Part shown: positions 35,341-44,145 of the stretch, in pieces
How the letters are laid out: every line of letters starts with the position of its first letter
Numbering within the stretch: position 1 is the first letter of the stretch
Assembly (NCBI RefSeq): GCF_014191055.1
Contig: NZ_JACHWB010000004.1
Span: forward strand, 124,001-188,000
Origin: Microvirga lupini
Lineage (GTDB): Bacteria; Pseudomonadota; Alphaproteobacteria; Rhizobiales; Beijerinckiaceae
Length of the DNA: 64,000 nt
Direction: 5' to 3'
Notes under the pieces: generated by a model
Database searches by the model: none
The model's input: only the letters and a program-made list of their open reading frames with translations
What the model was told of the DNA's origin: nothing
Program-made: the position numbers and the translations under genes

Positions 35341-36063
35341 GTGACCATTGCCGTTCGAAATCGTCCGTCTCTTCGCTTCCGCGGCAGGTCCTTCATGGCC
35401 CTGGTCCTCGCGCCGGAAGTGCCGCTGAGGGACTGGCTCGAGGATCTCGATGCCGTCTCCGAGCGCTCCCCCGGATTTTTCACCGGGCGTCCCATCATTG
35501 CCGACGTATCGTCCCTGAAGCCGTCGAAGTCCGAGCTGAAGTTTCTGCTGGCGGCCTTCAAGATGCGCAACATCCGCGTCATCGGGCTCGAGGGCGCCGC
35601 GCCCGAGAACGTCGATGCCGACATGCCGCCGCAGATCAGCGGCGGTAAGCCCGCAGGCGACATCGACGTGCCGGATGCGGCGAACGCCGCCGTCGCCGCA
35701 GCAGGCTCGCCCTTCGCCGATGCGCCCGTGCCGGAAAAGTCGCTTCTCATCGAGGGCTCGGTGCGCTCGGGCCAGTCGATCCTGCATCCCGAGGGCGACG
35801 TGACGGTTCTGGGCTCCGTCGCCTCGGGTTCCGAGATCGTCGCGGGCGGTTCGATCCATGTTTACGGCTCCCTGCGCGGCCGGGCGATTGCCGGATGCAC
35901 CGGCAATGCTAAGGCCCGCATCTTCTGCCGCAAGTTCGAAGCCGAACTGATTGCGATCGATGGGCTCTACAAGACCGCTGACGATCTGGGGGGCAAATTC
36001 CTCGGTCAGCCCGTGCAAGTGAACCTGGATGGCGATTCCATCATCCTGAAAACAATGGATTGA
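35341..36063 (+). CDS. minC: septum site-determining protein MinC
   Basis: Encodes 240 residues from a GTG. The N-terminal domain (RFRGRSFMALVLAPEVPLRDWLEDL, about 10-110) would inhibit FtsZ assembly. The C-terminal beta-helix (SLLIEGSVRSGQSILHPEG, then VLGSVASGSEIVAGGSIHVYG and LRGRAIAG) dimerises and binds MinD. A 25-residue Ala/Asp-rich linker separates them. It is first in minC-minD-minE, the usual order, and blocks division near the poles. A CtrA-type box lies just upstream. Confidence 0.95.
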   Translation: MTIAVRNRPSLRFRGRSFMALVLAPEVPLRDWLEDLDAVSERSPGFFTGRPIIADVSSLKPSKSELKFLLAAFKMRNIRVIGLEGAAPENVDADMPPQISGGKPAGDIDVPDAANAAVAAAGSPFADAPVPEKSLLIEGSVRSGQSILHPEGDVTVLGSVASGSEIVAGGSIHVYGSLRGRAIAGCTGNAKARIFCRKFEAELIAIDGLYKTADDLGGKFLGQPVQVNLDGDSIILKTMD

Positions 36064-36080
36064 GAGAAAGAGAGACGACA

Positions 36081-36896
36081 ATGGCCAAAGTCTTGGTCGT
36101 AACTTCCGGCAAGGGTGGCGTTGGCAAGACAACGTCTTCGGCAGCTCTGGGCGCGGCGCTGGCGCATGGCGGCGACAAGGTCGTCGTCATCGACTTCGAC
36201 GTCGGCCTGCGCAATCTGGATCTCGTGATGGGCGCCGAGCGCCGCGTGGTGTTCGATCTCATCAACGTGGTGCAGGGCGATGCGAAGCTCAATCAGGCGC
36301 TCATCCGCGACAAGCGGCTGGAGAACCTGTCGCTGCTTCCCGCTTCTCAGACGCGCGACAAGGACGCGCTGACGGAAGAGGGCGTGGCCAAGGTGCTCAA
36401 CGAGCTGCGCGAAAAGTTCGACTGGATCATCTGCGACAGCCCGGCGGGAATCGAGCGCGGCGCCACGATGGCCATGCGCCACGCGGATGTTGCCGTGGTC
36501 GTGACGAACCCGGAAGTGTCCTCGGTTCGCGACTCCGACCGCATCATCGGCCTCCTCGATTCCAAGACCGAGAAGGCCGAGAAGGGCGACCGCATCGAGA
36601 AGCACCTGCTGCTCACCCGCTACGACCCCGCGCGCGCCGAGCGCGGCGAGATGCTGAAAGTGGACGACGTGCTGGAGATCCTCTCCATCCCGCTGATCGG
36701 CATCATCCCCGAGAGCGAAGAGGTGCTGAAGGCTTCGAACATGGGCTCGCCTGTCACCCTCAACAATCCTGCGAGCGCGCCGGGTCGTGCCTATTTCGAT
36801 GCCGCGCGCCGGCTCAAGGGCGAAACCGTCGAACTCACGATCCCGACCGATAAGAAGGGGCTGTTCGGCAAATTGTTCGGACGGAGGGCTGCATGA
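36081..36896 (+). CDS. minD: septum site-determining ATPase MinD
   Basis: Encodes 271 residues from the ATG at 36081. The deviant Walker A motif is GKGGVGKTT (10-18), with [15 protein letters not shown] and [15 protein letters not shown] completing the ATPase site. The C-terminal [12 protein letters not shown] is the amphipathic membrane-targeting helix. ATP-bound MinD sits on the membrane, recruits MinC and is released by MinE. minE overlaps its stop by four bases (ATGA), so translation is coupled. Confidence 0.98.
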   Translation: MAKVLVVTSGKGGVGKTTSSAALGAALAHGGDKVVVIDFDVGLRNLDLVMGAERRVVFDLINVVQGDAKLNQALIRDKRLENLSLLPASQTRDKDALTEEGVAKVLNELREKFDWIICDSPAGIERGATMAMRHADVAVVVTNPEVSSVRDSDRIIGLLDSKTEKAEKGDRIEKHLLLTRYDPARAERGEMLKVDDVLEILSIPLIGIIPESEEVLKASNMGSPVTLNNPASAPGRAYFDAARRLKGETVELTIPTDKKGLFGKLFGRRAA

Positions 36897-37156
36897 GCCT
36901 TTTGAGTTTCTTCAACCGGCGCACATCCGCGCCCGTCGCGCGCGAGCGCCTGCAGATCCTGCTGGCGCATGAGCGCGGCATCGTCGGGGGCAAGCCCGAC
37001 CTCGTCGCCCAACTGCGGGAGGAGATCCTGGCCGTCGTCCGCCGCCACGTGATGGTGGAGCAGGACAACGTTCAGGTGAAGATGAACCGCGACTCCGACA
37101 TCTCGACCCTTGAGATCGAGATCGAGATCCCTGCTCCGGTTCCAGCGCGCGCCTGA
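36893..37156 (+). CDS. minE: cell division topological specificity factor MinE
   Basis: Encodes 87 residues. The N-terminal [20 protein letters not shown] is the membrane-binding and MinD-interacting segment (continuing QILLAHERG), and the C-terminal beta domain ends [20 protein letters not shown] and the acidic strand LEIEIEIP. It stimulates MinD ATPase and drives pole-to-pole oscillation. The start overlaps the minD stop as ATGA. A strong terminator follows at 37178. Confidence 0.97.
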   Translation: MSLLSFFNRRTSAPVARERLQILLAHERGIVGGKPDLVAQLREEILAVVRRHVMVEQDNVQVKMNRDSDISTLEIEIEIPAPVPARA

Positions 37157-37177
37157 GATGCCGTGCCATGAAGGATA

Positions 37178-37207
37178 AGCGGCCCCGCATGACCGGGGCC
37201 GCTTTTT
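37178..37207 (+). terminator. rho-independent terminator of minCDE
   Basis: AGCGGCCCCG (37178-37187) and CGGGGCCGCT (37194-37203) form a perfect ten-base stem with a six-base loop, followed by TTTTT at 37203-37207. It lies 22 bases after minE and touches the stop of the convergent gene. Confidence 0.9.
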
Positions 37208-38361
37208 CATGGCTGCTGCTTGCCCCAGACGCCGATCTTGGCCTCGCGGGCCTTGTCGGCCGCGGCCTTGAGTTCCGGTGTCGCATCGTCGGTAGGCCGT
37301 CCGCCGCCATTGAACAGCACGACGCGCGACAGATCCTGATTGCCGACCTGGCACCGGTAGACATCGTTTGAACCGGCCGGCTCGCAGGCGACCTCGCGGC
37401 CGTTGAGATAGCGGGTCAGGTCCTCCGGCTTGCCGCCGCCCGGAGCCCATTCGACGCCGAACAGACGCACCACTTCGCCCTGCAGGGACAGGGTGGCCGT
37501 GTCGATCACGTCCGGAACGCCGCGAAGCGATGCGGACGACGCTGTCGAACCCGTCGTCGACGGTTCAGGATCCTGGAGAGTACTGGCTGTTTCAGTGCTG
37601 GCCGCAGCCGGCGCTGCCGCGCTGGCTTGAGGAGCGGGTGCATCGTCGCCCTGAAACAGGAAGGCGCCGACACCGAGGAGTGCCAGGAGCGCAACGACCC
37701 CCACGGCGACGCCTGGGCGAGCCCAGGAGCCTGTCCGTATTCCACCGAACACGGCCCGCTCATGTTCGGCTGCTACAGGAGCAGCTTGGTCTGCAGGTTC
37801 ATTTTTCGAGCCGAGCGTTGGCGCCAGAGAGCTCCTCAGGCTGCTGAACCGGTCGCGGGACCATTCGTGAATGCGCGGCGTCCCAACCGGAGGGTTTTGA
37901 AGGGGAGCAGGTTCCGCCGATGACGGCGACGCTTCAACCTCGGGCGGCTGCGCTTCAGCTTCCAGCTTGAGCCAGTCCCGCTGCGGCTTCTCACGCTTTT
38001 CGGGATGTTGACCCGACGGCAGGCCGGGGGTTGCGTCCGACTTTACCGACCTGAACAGCACTCCATACCGGCCGCGCAATTCTTCCAGGAGATCCTGAAG
38101 CGTGAACTCCCTCTGCTGCTCATTCCGGTCGACCGTGCGGGGCTTGCCGTCCTGGTCGATGATGGTGAGCTTCAGTTCGCCATCAACCTCCGAGGGACGC
38201 ACAGAGGATTCGATGATCAGTTCGAGTGCACGTCTTGCATCGTCGGTCGGATTGATCTTGTCGAGTTCCGCGCGGATGGTATCGCGCATTTCTTCTCGCA
38301 TCCGGTTCCAGTTGCGGCGGGGATCCGTAGACGGACCGAGAGTGGTGGTTTCGTCATTCAT
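37207..38361 (-). CDS. single-pass membrane protein with degenerate SNase-like domain
   Basis: Encodes 384 residues from the ATG at 38361. Residues 10-110 are soluble and charged (EEMRDTIRAELDKI; FTLQDLLEELRGRYGVLF), followed by a Pro/Glu-rich stretch, one membrane span at about 217-236 (GVAVGVVALLALLGVGAFLF), a Ser/Thr/Ala linker and a C-terminal staphylococcal-nuclease-like fold at about 284-380 (VIDTATLSLQGEVVRLFGVE; YLNGREVACEP; AREAKIGVWG). The catalytic Arg/Asp/Glu set of nucleases is not recognisable: the GIDAPE position reads GVEWAP. It is therefore probably a binding domain in the periplasm. Its start overlaps the stop of the upstream gene by eight bases (ATGAATGA), implying coupling. 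Confidence 0.75.
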   Translation of the reverse strand: MNDETTTLGPSTDPRRNWNRMREEMRDTIRAELDKINPTDDARRALELIIESSVRPSEVDGELKLTIIDQDGKPRTVDRNEQQREFTLQDLLEELRGRYGVLFRSVKSDATPGLPSGQHPEKREKPQRDWLKLEAEAQPPEVEASPSSAEPAPLQNPPVGTPRIHEWSRDRFSSLRSSLAPTLGSKNEPADQAAPVAAEHERAVFGGIRTGSWARPGVAVGVVALLALLGVGAFLFQGDDAPAPQASAAAPAAASTETASTLQDPEPSTTGSTASSASLRGVPDVIDTATLSLQGEVVRLFGVEWAPGGGKPEDLTRYLNGREVACEPAGSNDVYRCQVGNQDLSRVVLFNGGGRPTDDATPELKAAADKAREAKIGVWGKQQP

Positions 38362-39160
38362 GTGATGCACCCTCCAGGGCAAGATTTCGCTTGCGCTCCT
38401 GACCGAGCAGCGTGCTGTGTTCTGCGACGATGACGGGCCTGTCGCCGATGAAGTGGACAACGAGCTGCAGGGCGCCCGTACCCTGCGAAACCCGCCGGCG
38501 CCGGGGATGAGACGCCGTGTAGTCGAACACCGCATGGACCGTGCAGATCTCGCCTGCCGGATTGCACACGGTGCCAATCCCATCCTCGCGCGGACGGTAA
38601 TCCCGTTCCGGCCAGCGCTTCACGAAGCGGCGCTTCTCATCGAAAAGCCGCTTCATCGACACCTCGCGCCCGTGAAAGAGCACACGCGGCGCATAGAAGG
38701 CCGCAGTCGATTCGAGAGCGGCGTCGTTAGGAGCCGACCATGAACTCAGATAATCGACCGTGAAGCGTTTGGCGGTGGCAGCCCGCGCCTCCCGCTTCTC
38801 GCCGGCGGGATCCTGCTTCGGCTGAGCGGTTGCCGCAGGCGGCGGGGTCGCGGCCGGTGGAGCGGCTTCGGGCTGCTGCGCCTGGCGGGTCGCCGGCGCT
38901 TCTGGTCGGACGATGGGCGTCTGCGGCTGAGCCGATTGGGCCGGCGGTGTTGCGGGCGCTGGCGGTGGCGAAGCGGCCTGTGGCGGCGGAGACGCGGGAG
39001 GAGCCGGCCTGACAGCATCAGGCGCCTGGGACGGCGTCGTCGCGCCCTCGGCGGGAGGGTCGACCCAGGAGCGTCCCGTCTGCGCAACGGCCATGGGGCC
39101 CGCGATCATCAGCAGGGTCAGGAGAGCGGATTTCGTTGCGAGCGGCCAGCCGATCTGCAT
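38354..39160 (-). CDS. exported protein with Pro/Ala-rich linker and NTF2-like domain
   Basis: Encodes 268 residues from the ATG at 39160, which has a GGAA ribosome site; the open frame to 39229 is excluded partly because it would approach a terminator hairpin. A signal peptide (LLTLLMIAGPMAVAQ) precedes a Pro/Ala/Gln-rich linker of about 90 residues, typical of cell-wall-spanning proteins. The C-terminal domain (FTVDYLSSWSAPNDAALEST, later VCNPAGEICTVHAVFDYTAS) resembles an NTF2/SnoaL-like fold. It is coupled to the SNase-like membrane protein downstream, so the two probably act together in the envelope. Function is unknown. Confidence 0.72.
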   Translation of the reverse strand: MQIGWPLATKSALLTLLMIAGPMAVAQTGRSWVDPPAEGATTPSQAPDAVRPAPPASPPPQAASPPPAPATPPAQSAQPQTPIVRPEAPATRQAQQPEAAPPAATPPPAATAQPKQDPAGEKREARAATAKRFTVDYLSSWSAPNDAALESTAAFYAPRVLFHGREVSMKRLFDEKRRFVKRWPERDYRPREDGIGTVCNPAGEICTVHAVFDYTASHPRRRRVSQGTGALQLVVHFIGDRPVIVAEHSTLLGQERKRNLALEGASHE

Positions 39161-39233
39161 GCGTTTCCAAAGGCCTCTTCTCAGAAAAGGTGACTGGGGA
39201 AAAGCGGGTGAAAGGCATCCCGGTTCCATGAAT

Positions 39234-39260
39234 ATCCTGGCCGGAAGCTCCGGCCAGGAT
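39234..39260 (-). terminator. hairpin downstream of rlpA
   Basis: ATCCTGGCCGGA (39234-39245) and TCCGGCCAGGAT (39249-39260) are perfect 12-base arms with a three-base loop, 50 bases after the rlpA stop. The trailing ATATTC on the minus strand is a weak T tract. Confidence 0.65.
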
Positions 39261-39309
39261 GGACGGCAATCAATAGGTGATGAAATGAACTTGGCTGAAA
39301 AACGCTCGG

Positions 39310-39699
39310 TCAGAGCTGAGCGAGGGTGACGGACCCCACGCCTGAGATCCCGATCGCCTGCGCGGAGGCTTTCGAGAGATCGATGACGCGGCCATGGGCA
39401 TAAGGACCACGATCATTGATACGTACCACCACTGACTTGCCAGTCTTCTTATTCACCACCTTCACCTTCGTGCCGAAGGGCAGGGTCCGGTGGGCGGCGG
39501 TCAATTCGTTGGTGTTGAAGGTTTCGCCGCTCGCCGTCTTGCGTCCGTGAAAGCCGGGGCCATACCAGGAGGCGGGGCCGCTCTGAATGATCTTCTCGGA
39601 GGTATTTGCGGGTTCAGCCTGTGCCACGGAGGCAGAGATGAAAGCCGACCCGGCAATGAACAAACTAGCGAGTGTGAGCGTTGCCTTGCGTTGATCCAC
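39310..39699 (-). CDS. rlpA: RlpA-like septal double-psi beta-barrel protein
   Basis: Encodes 129 residues. A signal peptide ends near residue 28 (SASVAQA). The remainder is the double-psi beta-barrel of RlpA: GPASWYGPGFHGRKTASGE, LPFGTKVKVVNKKTG, VVRINDRGPYAHGRVIDLS. No lipobox cysteine is seen and there is no C-terminal SPOR domain, so it is the short form found in many Rhizobiales. RlpA proteins cleave or bind denuded glycan strands at septa; activity of the short form is uncertain. Its proximity to minCDE and two envelope genes is suggestive of a cell-wall neighbourhood. Confidence 0.88.
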   Translation of the reverse strand: MDQRKATLTLASLFIAGSAFISASVAQAEPANTSEKIIQSGPASWYGPGFHGRKTASGETFNTNELTAAHRTLPFGTKVKVVNKKTGKSVVVRINDRGPYAHGRVIDLSKASAQAIGISGVGSVTLAQL

Positions 39700-39906
39700 G
39701 ATGCATTCCCTTGTTCGTTGTGTTGGGCGTGCAAAATGGAGGCTAATGGGGCAACAATAAGACGTTCTACATGGTAGAGGATCGATTGATATAGCCTCAG
39801 GCCATGCAGGCTCATATCATATCTTATATATGTATGTTGTAACAAATTGTAGATATAGCCTTAAAAACATTCGAAAATCATGAGAAAGTATGATCTGGAC
39901 CCAATG

Positions 39907-41142
39907 CTAGGAAGCAGCTGAGTCTTGGTCCGTGTGGGTGGACGGCAGAGTCGTCAGCCATAGGGCGAGGGAAAGAGCTGCGAGGAGCAGGATGGCGACG
40001 AGACCGGCAACGCCTGGCCATCCCGCACGAGCCCAGAACAAGCCTCCGATGGTGCCGATGGAGCTGGAGCCGAGATAGTAGCAGAACAGATAAAGGGCCG
40101 AAGCCTGCGCCTTTGCACTCACGGCCCTGCTGCCGACCCAGCTGCTGGCAATCGAATGACCGCCGAAGAAGCCGAAAGTCACGGCCACGATCCCTGCGGT
40201 GATGAGCACGAGATGGTCGAAGAGCGTCAGCGCTACGCCAGCCAGCATGATCACGATCATGACCCAGAGCACCCGCTTGCGACCGAGACGGTCGGCCAAG
40301 CCTCCAATCCAGGCGGAGCTCCAGGTGCCGATGAGATAGGCCGCAAAGATGGCTCCGATGGCGCTCTGGCTCAGGGAATAGGGCGGTTCCGTCAGGCGGT
40401 ATCCCAGATAATTGTAGAGCGTCACGAAGCCGCCCATGAGCAGGAATGCCTCGGCGAACAGAGCGCGCAGGCCCGGATCCCGCAGGTGCTCGCCCATGGA
40501 GCGCAGCAGGTCCAGTGGACGGGCTTGGCGCGGCTGGAAATGGGCGGAAGCGGGCAGGCTTCGCCAGGCGGCGAAGGCCGAAGCCAAGCCGATGACACCG
40601 ATGAGACCGATGGCCAGCCGCCAGGAACCGAGATCGGTGAGTACGCCGCCGATGATCCGCCCGGACATGCCGCCCACCGCATTGCCGCCGATGAACAGAC
40701 CCATGGCGAGGCCGATGGATTTCGGATCGACCTCTTCGCTCACATAGGCCATCGCCACGGCCGGCAGGCCGCTCAAGGTGATGCCGATCAGCATGCGGGC
40801 CACCAGCAGGCTGGTCCAGTTGGGCGCGAGGGCGGACAGGATGGCCAGGAGGGCCGAGAGCAGGAGCGAGGCCACCATGATCGGCTTGCGTCCCCACACC
40901 TCCGACAGGGAGCCGGCCACCAGCATGGCCACGGCGAGAAAACCGGTGGAGAGCGACAGCGACAGGCTGCTTGCGGCTGCGCTCACATGGAACTCGCGCG
41001 AAAATTCCGGCAGCAGAGGCTGGACGCAGTAGAGAATGGCAAAGGTCGAGAAGCCGGACGCGAACAGCGCGAGATTCAGCCGGCGAAACGCGGGAGTTCC
41101 GCTCATCAGGCGGCTCGGGGTTTTCAGCGGATGATCGATCAT
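39907..41142 (-). CDS. MFS transporter (DHA1-like)
   Basis: Encodes 411 residues from the ATG at 41142, which follows GGAAGA by six bases; a GTG at 41166 is less likely. Twelve hydrophobic segments are visible, with the MFS motif A region LAVAMLVAGSLSEVWGRKPI after the second span and its echo GLADRLGRKRVLWVM in the second half. The family exports drugs or sugars by proton antiport; the substrate is not readable. It stands alone on this strand. Confidence 0.88.
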   Translation of the reverse strand: MIDHPLKTPSRLMSGTPAFRRLNLALFASGFSTFAILYCVQPLLPEFSREFHVSAAASSLSLSLSTGFLAVAMLVAGSLSEVWGRKPIMVASLLLSALLAILSALAPNWTSLLVARMLIGITLSGLPAVAMAYVSEEVDPKSIGLAMGLFIGGNAVGGMSGRIIGGVLTDLGSWRLAIGLIGVIGLASAFAAWRSLPASAHFQPRQARPLDLLRSMGEHLRDPGLRALFAEAFLLMGGFVTLYNYLGYRLTEPPYSLSQSAIGAIFAAYLIGTWSSAWIGGLADRLGRKRVLWVMIVIMLAGVALTLFDHLVLITAGIVAVTFGFFGGHSIASSWVGSRAVSAKAQASALYLFCYYLGSSSIGTIGGLFWARAGWPGVAGLVAILLLAALSLALWLTTLPSTHTDQDSAAS

Positions 41143-41398
41143 CTGGTCTTCCCGCGCTTTCTGCACTGGCGAGGCATCTTTGATGAGGCTCAGGAGCCCT
41201 GAACTTCAGCGGTCCTATGCTCTTGGCGCAAGTGCATGTGTGTCTACCACATCATCCATTCGCTGAAAGCATGCTGTCTGTGTCGAGTTTGCACTTCTCC
41301 GCCGCCGAAAACCGTAGTTGATACAGATCGATTATCCTCCAAACTTGAGATCCTCAGGCTCGTCGCGATCCCGCGCGAGCCTCTTTTTTGAGCGCTTC

Positions 41399-42304
41399 AT
41401 GAATTCCGATCCCGTTGCCCGGACGAATGCGGCTCCCTCTCCTTTGCGGGGCATCCTGTTCCTGATCGCATCCACCGTCGTGTTCTCCATTGCGGACGTG
41501 ATCACCAAGCAACTGACCTCCACCCTGCCGCCGCCGGAGGTGGCGTGGATGCGCTATGCGACCTTCGCGCTCGTGATCATTCCGGTCATGCTCCTGAAGG
41601 GAGGACCCGCGCTCCTGCGCTCCCGGCGTCCGAAGCTGCAGGTGCTCAGGGGGCTGGGCATGGTGGGATCATCGCTCCTGTTCATCGAAAGCCTGCCCTA
41701 TTTGCCCGTGGCCGATGCCACGGCGATCTTCTTCGTCTCGCCGATCCTGATCATGGCCCTGTCGGTTCTCTTCCTCGGCGAGACAGTGGGCTGGCGGCGC
41801 TGGAGCGCGGCGGCAGTCGGCTTCATCGGAGTCATGATCGTCGTCCGGCCTGGAACGGGAGCCTTCCAGTTCGCGGCTCTCCTGCCGATGATGGCCGCGT
41901 CGAGCTGGGCGGTGGGGGCTGTCGTGACCCGCAAGATCGTCGGCGATCATGCCTTCACGACGCTGGCCTACTCAGCCCTGGTCGGCACCGTGGTGCTGAG
42001 TGCGCTTCTGCCGTTCAACTGGGTGACGCCGGATGCGACGGAGATCGGTCTCGGCCTGAGCATGGGCGTGCTGTTCGCCATCGGGCACTGGTTCATCGTG
42101 CTTGCCTACAGGCACGGCAATGCATCGATGATTGCGCCGTTCTCCTATGTCCAGCTCATCTGGGCCGGCAGCCTGGGCTATCTGGTCTTCGGGTCGGTTC
42201 CCGATGCCTGGACGATCACCGGGGCCGGAATCATTGCGCTCAGCGGCCTCTATACAGCCTATCGCGAGCGCGTGCGTGCCCTGGAGAAGAAGTTCCCGGC
42301 CTGA
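41399..42304 (+). CDS. EamA/DMT-family transporter
   Basis: Encodes 301 residues from the ATG at 41399; a TTG at 41318 would add 27 non-conserved residues. Ten hydrophobic segments in two EamA repeats are seen (LIASTVVFSIADVITKQL and MMAASSWAVGAVVTRKI), with the family motif PVADATAIFFVSPILIMALS and LGETVGWRRW. Members move amino acids, metabolites or exported waste products. The substrate is unknown. Confidence 0.88.
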   Translation: MNSDPVARTNAAPSPLRGILFLIASTVVFSIADVITKQLTSTLPPPEVAWMRYATFALVIIPVMLLKGGPALLRSRRPKLQVLRGLGMVGSSLLFIESLPYLPVADATAIFFVSPILIMALSVLFLGETVGWRRWSAAAVGFIGVMIVVRPGTGAFQFAALLPMMAASSWAVGAVVTRKIVGDHAFTTLAYSALVGTVVLSALLPFNWVTPDATEIGLGLSMGVLFAIGHWFIVLAYRHGNASMIAPFSYVQLIWAGSLGYLVFGSVPDAWTITGAGIIALSGLYTAYRERVRALEKKFPA

Positions 42305-42323
42305 CCGGGGACGGGACGATTCC

Positions 42324-42608
42324 TCAGGCTCCAGAATGGACGACCCGCAGGCGCGGGCGCGCTGTCCGGCTGAGGAAGTTGATCTCGACGAAATCCCCAT
42401 CCTCGGAACCCTCGACGAGCCGGTAGCCGAACTGTTCCACCAGAGCACGCACCTGTCCCAGATTCTCACGGGAGATCTTGCGGGTGAACTCCGTCAGATC
42501 CTGGCTCATCAGCGCCGCCACGATGCCGATCTCGACCCCCTGGTCGAAATCGGCGCTGCGCGCCGGAAAACGAAGCCGCATACCCTCAGCAAGATGGATG
42601 TGGTGCAT
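42324..42608 (-). CDS. small conserved-looking protein, unknown function
   Basis: Encodes 94 residues (MHHIHLAEGMRLRFP start) with an AGGA ribosome site five bases upstream. It mixes short strands and helices (FDQGVEIGIVAALMSQDLTE; RENLGQVRALVEQFGYRLV) with no signal peptide or membrane span, suggesting a small cytoplasmic domain. It is convergent with the EamA transporter and stands alone on its strand. I do not recognise a family. Confidence 0.55.
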   Translation of the reverse strand: MHHIHLAEGMRLRFPARSADFDQGVEIGIVAALMSQDLTEFTRKISRENLGQVRALVEQFGYRLVEGSEDGDFVEINFLSRTARPRLRVVHSGA

Positions 42609-42824
42609 GGGATCCTGGTCAGTTCACGTCGTGTCGGGCGGTGTTTATCGGGCCAAAAATCCTACCGGTTACTTAAAACCGCAGGGGAGGCCCCAGGTCG
42701 CTCAAGGCGTGGTTAATCCTTTGTGCAGCGTGGATCCCGAAGCTGAGCTTTGCATTTATCCTGCACGAACCCTCCTCTGCCGGCATGAGCAGGACGGCAG
42801 GGCGGCAAGGCAGTGAGGCACAGC

Positions 42825-43163
42825 ATGAAGCAGCTTTTGGTGGGAACGGTAGTCGCCACAGGTCTCTTGGGATCGGCGGCCTTGGCGGCGGACGTGACGA
42901 CGATTGTCGGGGTCAGATCAAGCCAGGTCCCGACCACGCGCGCCATCGCTCGGCTCGCCGACCAGGGGCTCGGCTATTCGGTGCTCCATGACGTGCCGGG
43001 TGTTCCGCTGCGCGGCTATCGTGTGCATGTCACCTGCGCCATCGACGAGAGCTTCATGCAGACCTACTGCCCGACCCCAGTCTACGTCTCCTCTTGCCCC
43101 AGGGCTCGCATCACATGCGCGGGCGGCACGCAGGAGGTTCGGGCGCTGCGTCTGAAATACTGA
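42825..43163 (+). CDS. small exported cysteine-containing protein
   Basis: Encodes 112 residues from the ATG at 42825, preceded by GAGG; a GTG at 42813 is an alternative. A clear signal peptide (QLLVGTVVATGLLGSAALA, cut before ADVTT) is followed by about 90 residues. Four cysteines (VTCAIDES, TYCPTP, SSCPRA, ITCAGG) could make two disulfides in the periplasm. No family is recognised. It lies 19 bases before the rsmC-like gene and may share its promoter. Confidence 0.65.
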   Translation: MKQLLVGTVVATGLLGSAALAADVTTIVGVRSSQVPTTRAIARLADQGLGYSVLHDVPGVPLRGYRVHVTCAIDESFMQTYCPTPVYVSSCPRARITCAGGTQEVRALRLKY

Positions 43164-43182
43164 TGGCCTCAGAGTTTGCCCC

Positions 43183-44145
43183 GTGGGCTGGGGTGGACTA
43201 GAAGCCCTCGTTCAGCGATGGGCCAACAGATTGCACGACACGACACGAAGCGGCGTCTACGGGATGCCACCGGCCGAACTGGCTGAGACGCCGGACGGGG
43301 CCATTCAGTTCTCGCCCTTGCTTGCAGGCTCTGCGAAGCTCGAAGAGCAGCCGGAGGGCTCGCTCAGCGAGATGCTCGTGCTGGCGCCGCCCGGCACCGT
43401 GGAGCGGCGCTACACCACCGCGCTGGCCCTGCGGGCGCTTGCTCCCGGCAGCGTCCTGACCATCCTCGCGCCCAAGGACAAGGGCGGCTCGCGGATTGCC
43501 AAAGAACTCAAAGGCTTCGGCTGTGCGGTCTCGGAGACCTCCCGGCGGCATTACCGCATCTGCATCTGTGAGCGGCCCTCGCTACCGACGGGAATCGACG
43601 AGGCGCTGGCCGAGGGCGGGCCGCGTCTGGATGAGGGGTTTGGATTCTGGACCTGGCCCGGCGTGTTCAGCTGGAACCGCCTCGACCCCGGCAGCGTGCT
43701 GCTGGAGCAGAACCTGCCCGTGTTCAGCGGCCGGGGCGCGGATTTCGGCTGCGGCATCGGCGTTCTCGCCCGCGCGATCCTGGCCTCTCCCACGGTGGAG
43801 CATCTGGCGATGCTCGATATCGACCGCCGCGCCATCGAGATGGCCGCCCGCAACATCACCGATCCACGCGGTGACCCGCGCTGGGCCGATGTCAGAAACG
43901 GCACCGGGCTCAAAGGGCTCGACTTCGTGGTCATGAACCCGCCGTTTCACGACGGCGGCGCCGAGGACCAGAGCCTGGGCCAGAGTTTCATCCGCCAGGC
44001 AGCCGAGGCTCTGCGGGCTGGAGGCGTTCTGTGGCTCGTCGCCAACCGGCATCTGCCCTACGAAGGGGTTCTGAAACCGCTGTTCCGGCGCGTAACCCTG
44101 AAGGTGGAGGCCGGCGGATACAAGATCTACGAGGCGCTGAAATGA
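43183..44145 (+). CDS. rsmC: 16S rRNA (guanine-N2) methyltransferase, RsmC-like
   Basis: Encodes 320 residues from a GTG at 43183. The C-terminal half is a Rossmann methyltransferase: SAM loop GADFGCGIGVLARAIL near residue 185, LAMLDIDRRAIEMAARN, and the catalytic NPPFHDGG near 250, the motif of N2-guanine methyltransferases. The N-terminal half is a degenerate methyltransferase-like domain, as in RsmC (G1207 of 16S rRNA). The start has a poor ribosome site; a later ATG at 43264 is possible. Its stop overlaps the rsuA start as ATGA. Confidence 0.82.
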   Translation: MGWGGLEALVQRWANRLHDTTRSGVYGMPPAELAETPDGAIQFSPLLAGSAKLEEQPEGSLSEMLVLAPPGTVERRYTTALALRALAPGSVLTILAPKDKGGSRIAKELKGFGCAVSETSRRHYRICICERPSLPTGIDEALAEGGPRLDEGFGFWTWPGVFSWNRLDPGSVLLEQNLPVFSGRGADFGCGIGVLARAILASPTVEHLAMLDIDRRAIEMAARNITDPRGDPRWADVRNGTGLKGLDFVVMNPPFHDGGAEDQSLGQSFIRQAAEALRAGGVLWLVANRHLPYEGVLKPLFRRVTLKVEAGGYKIYEALK

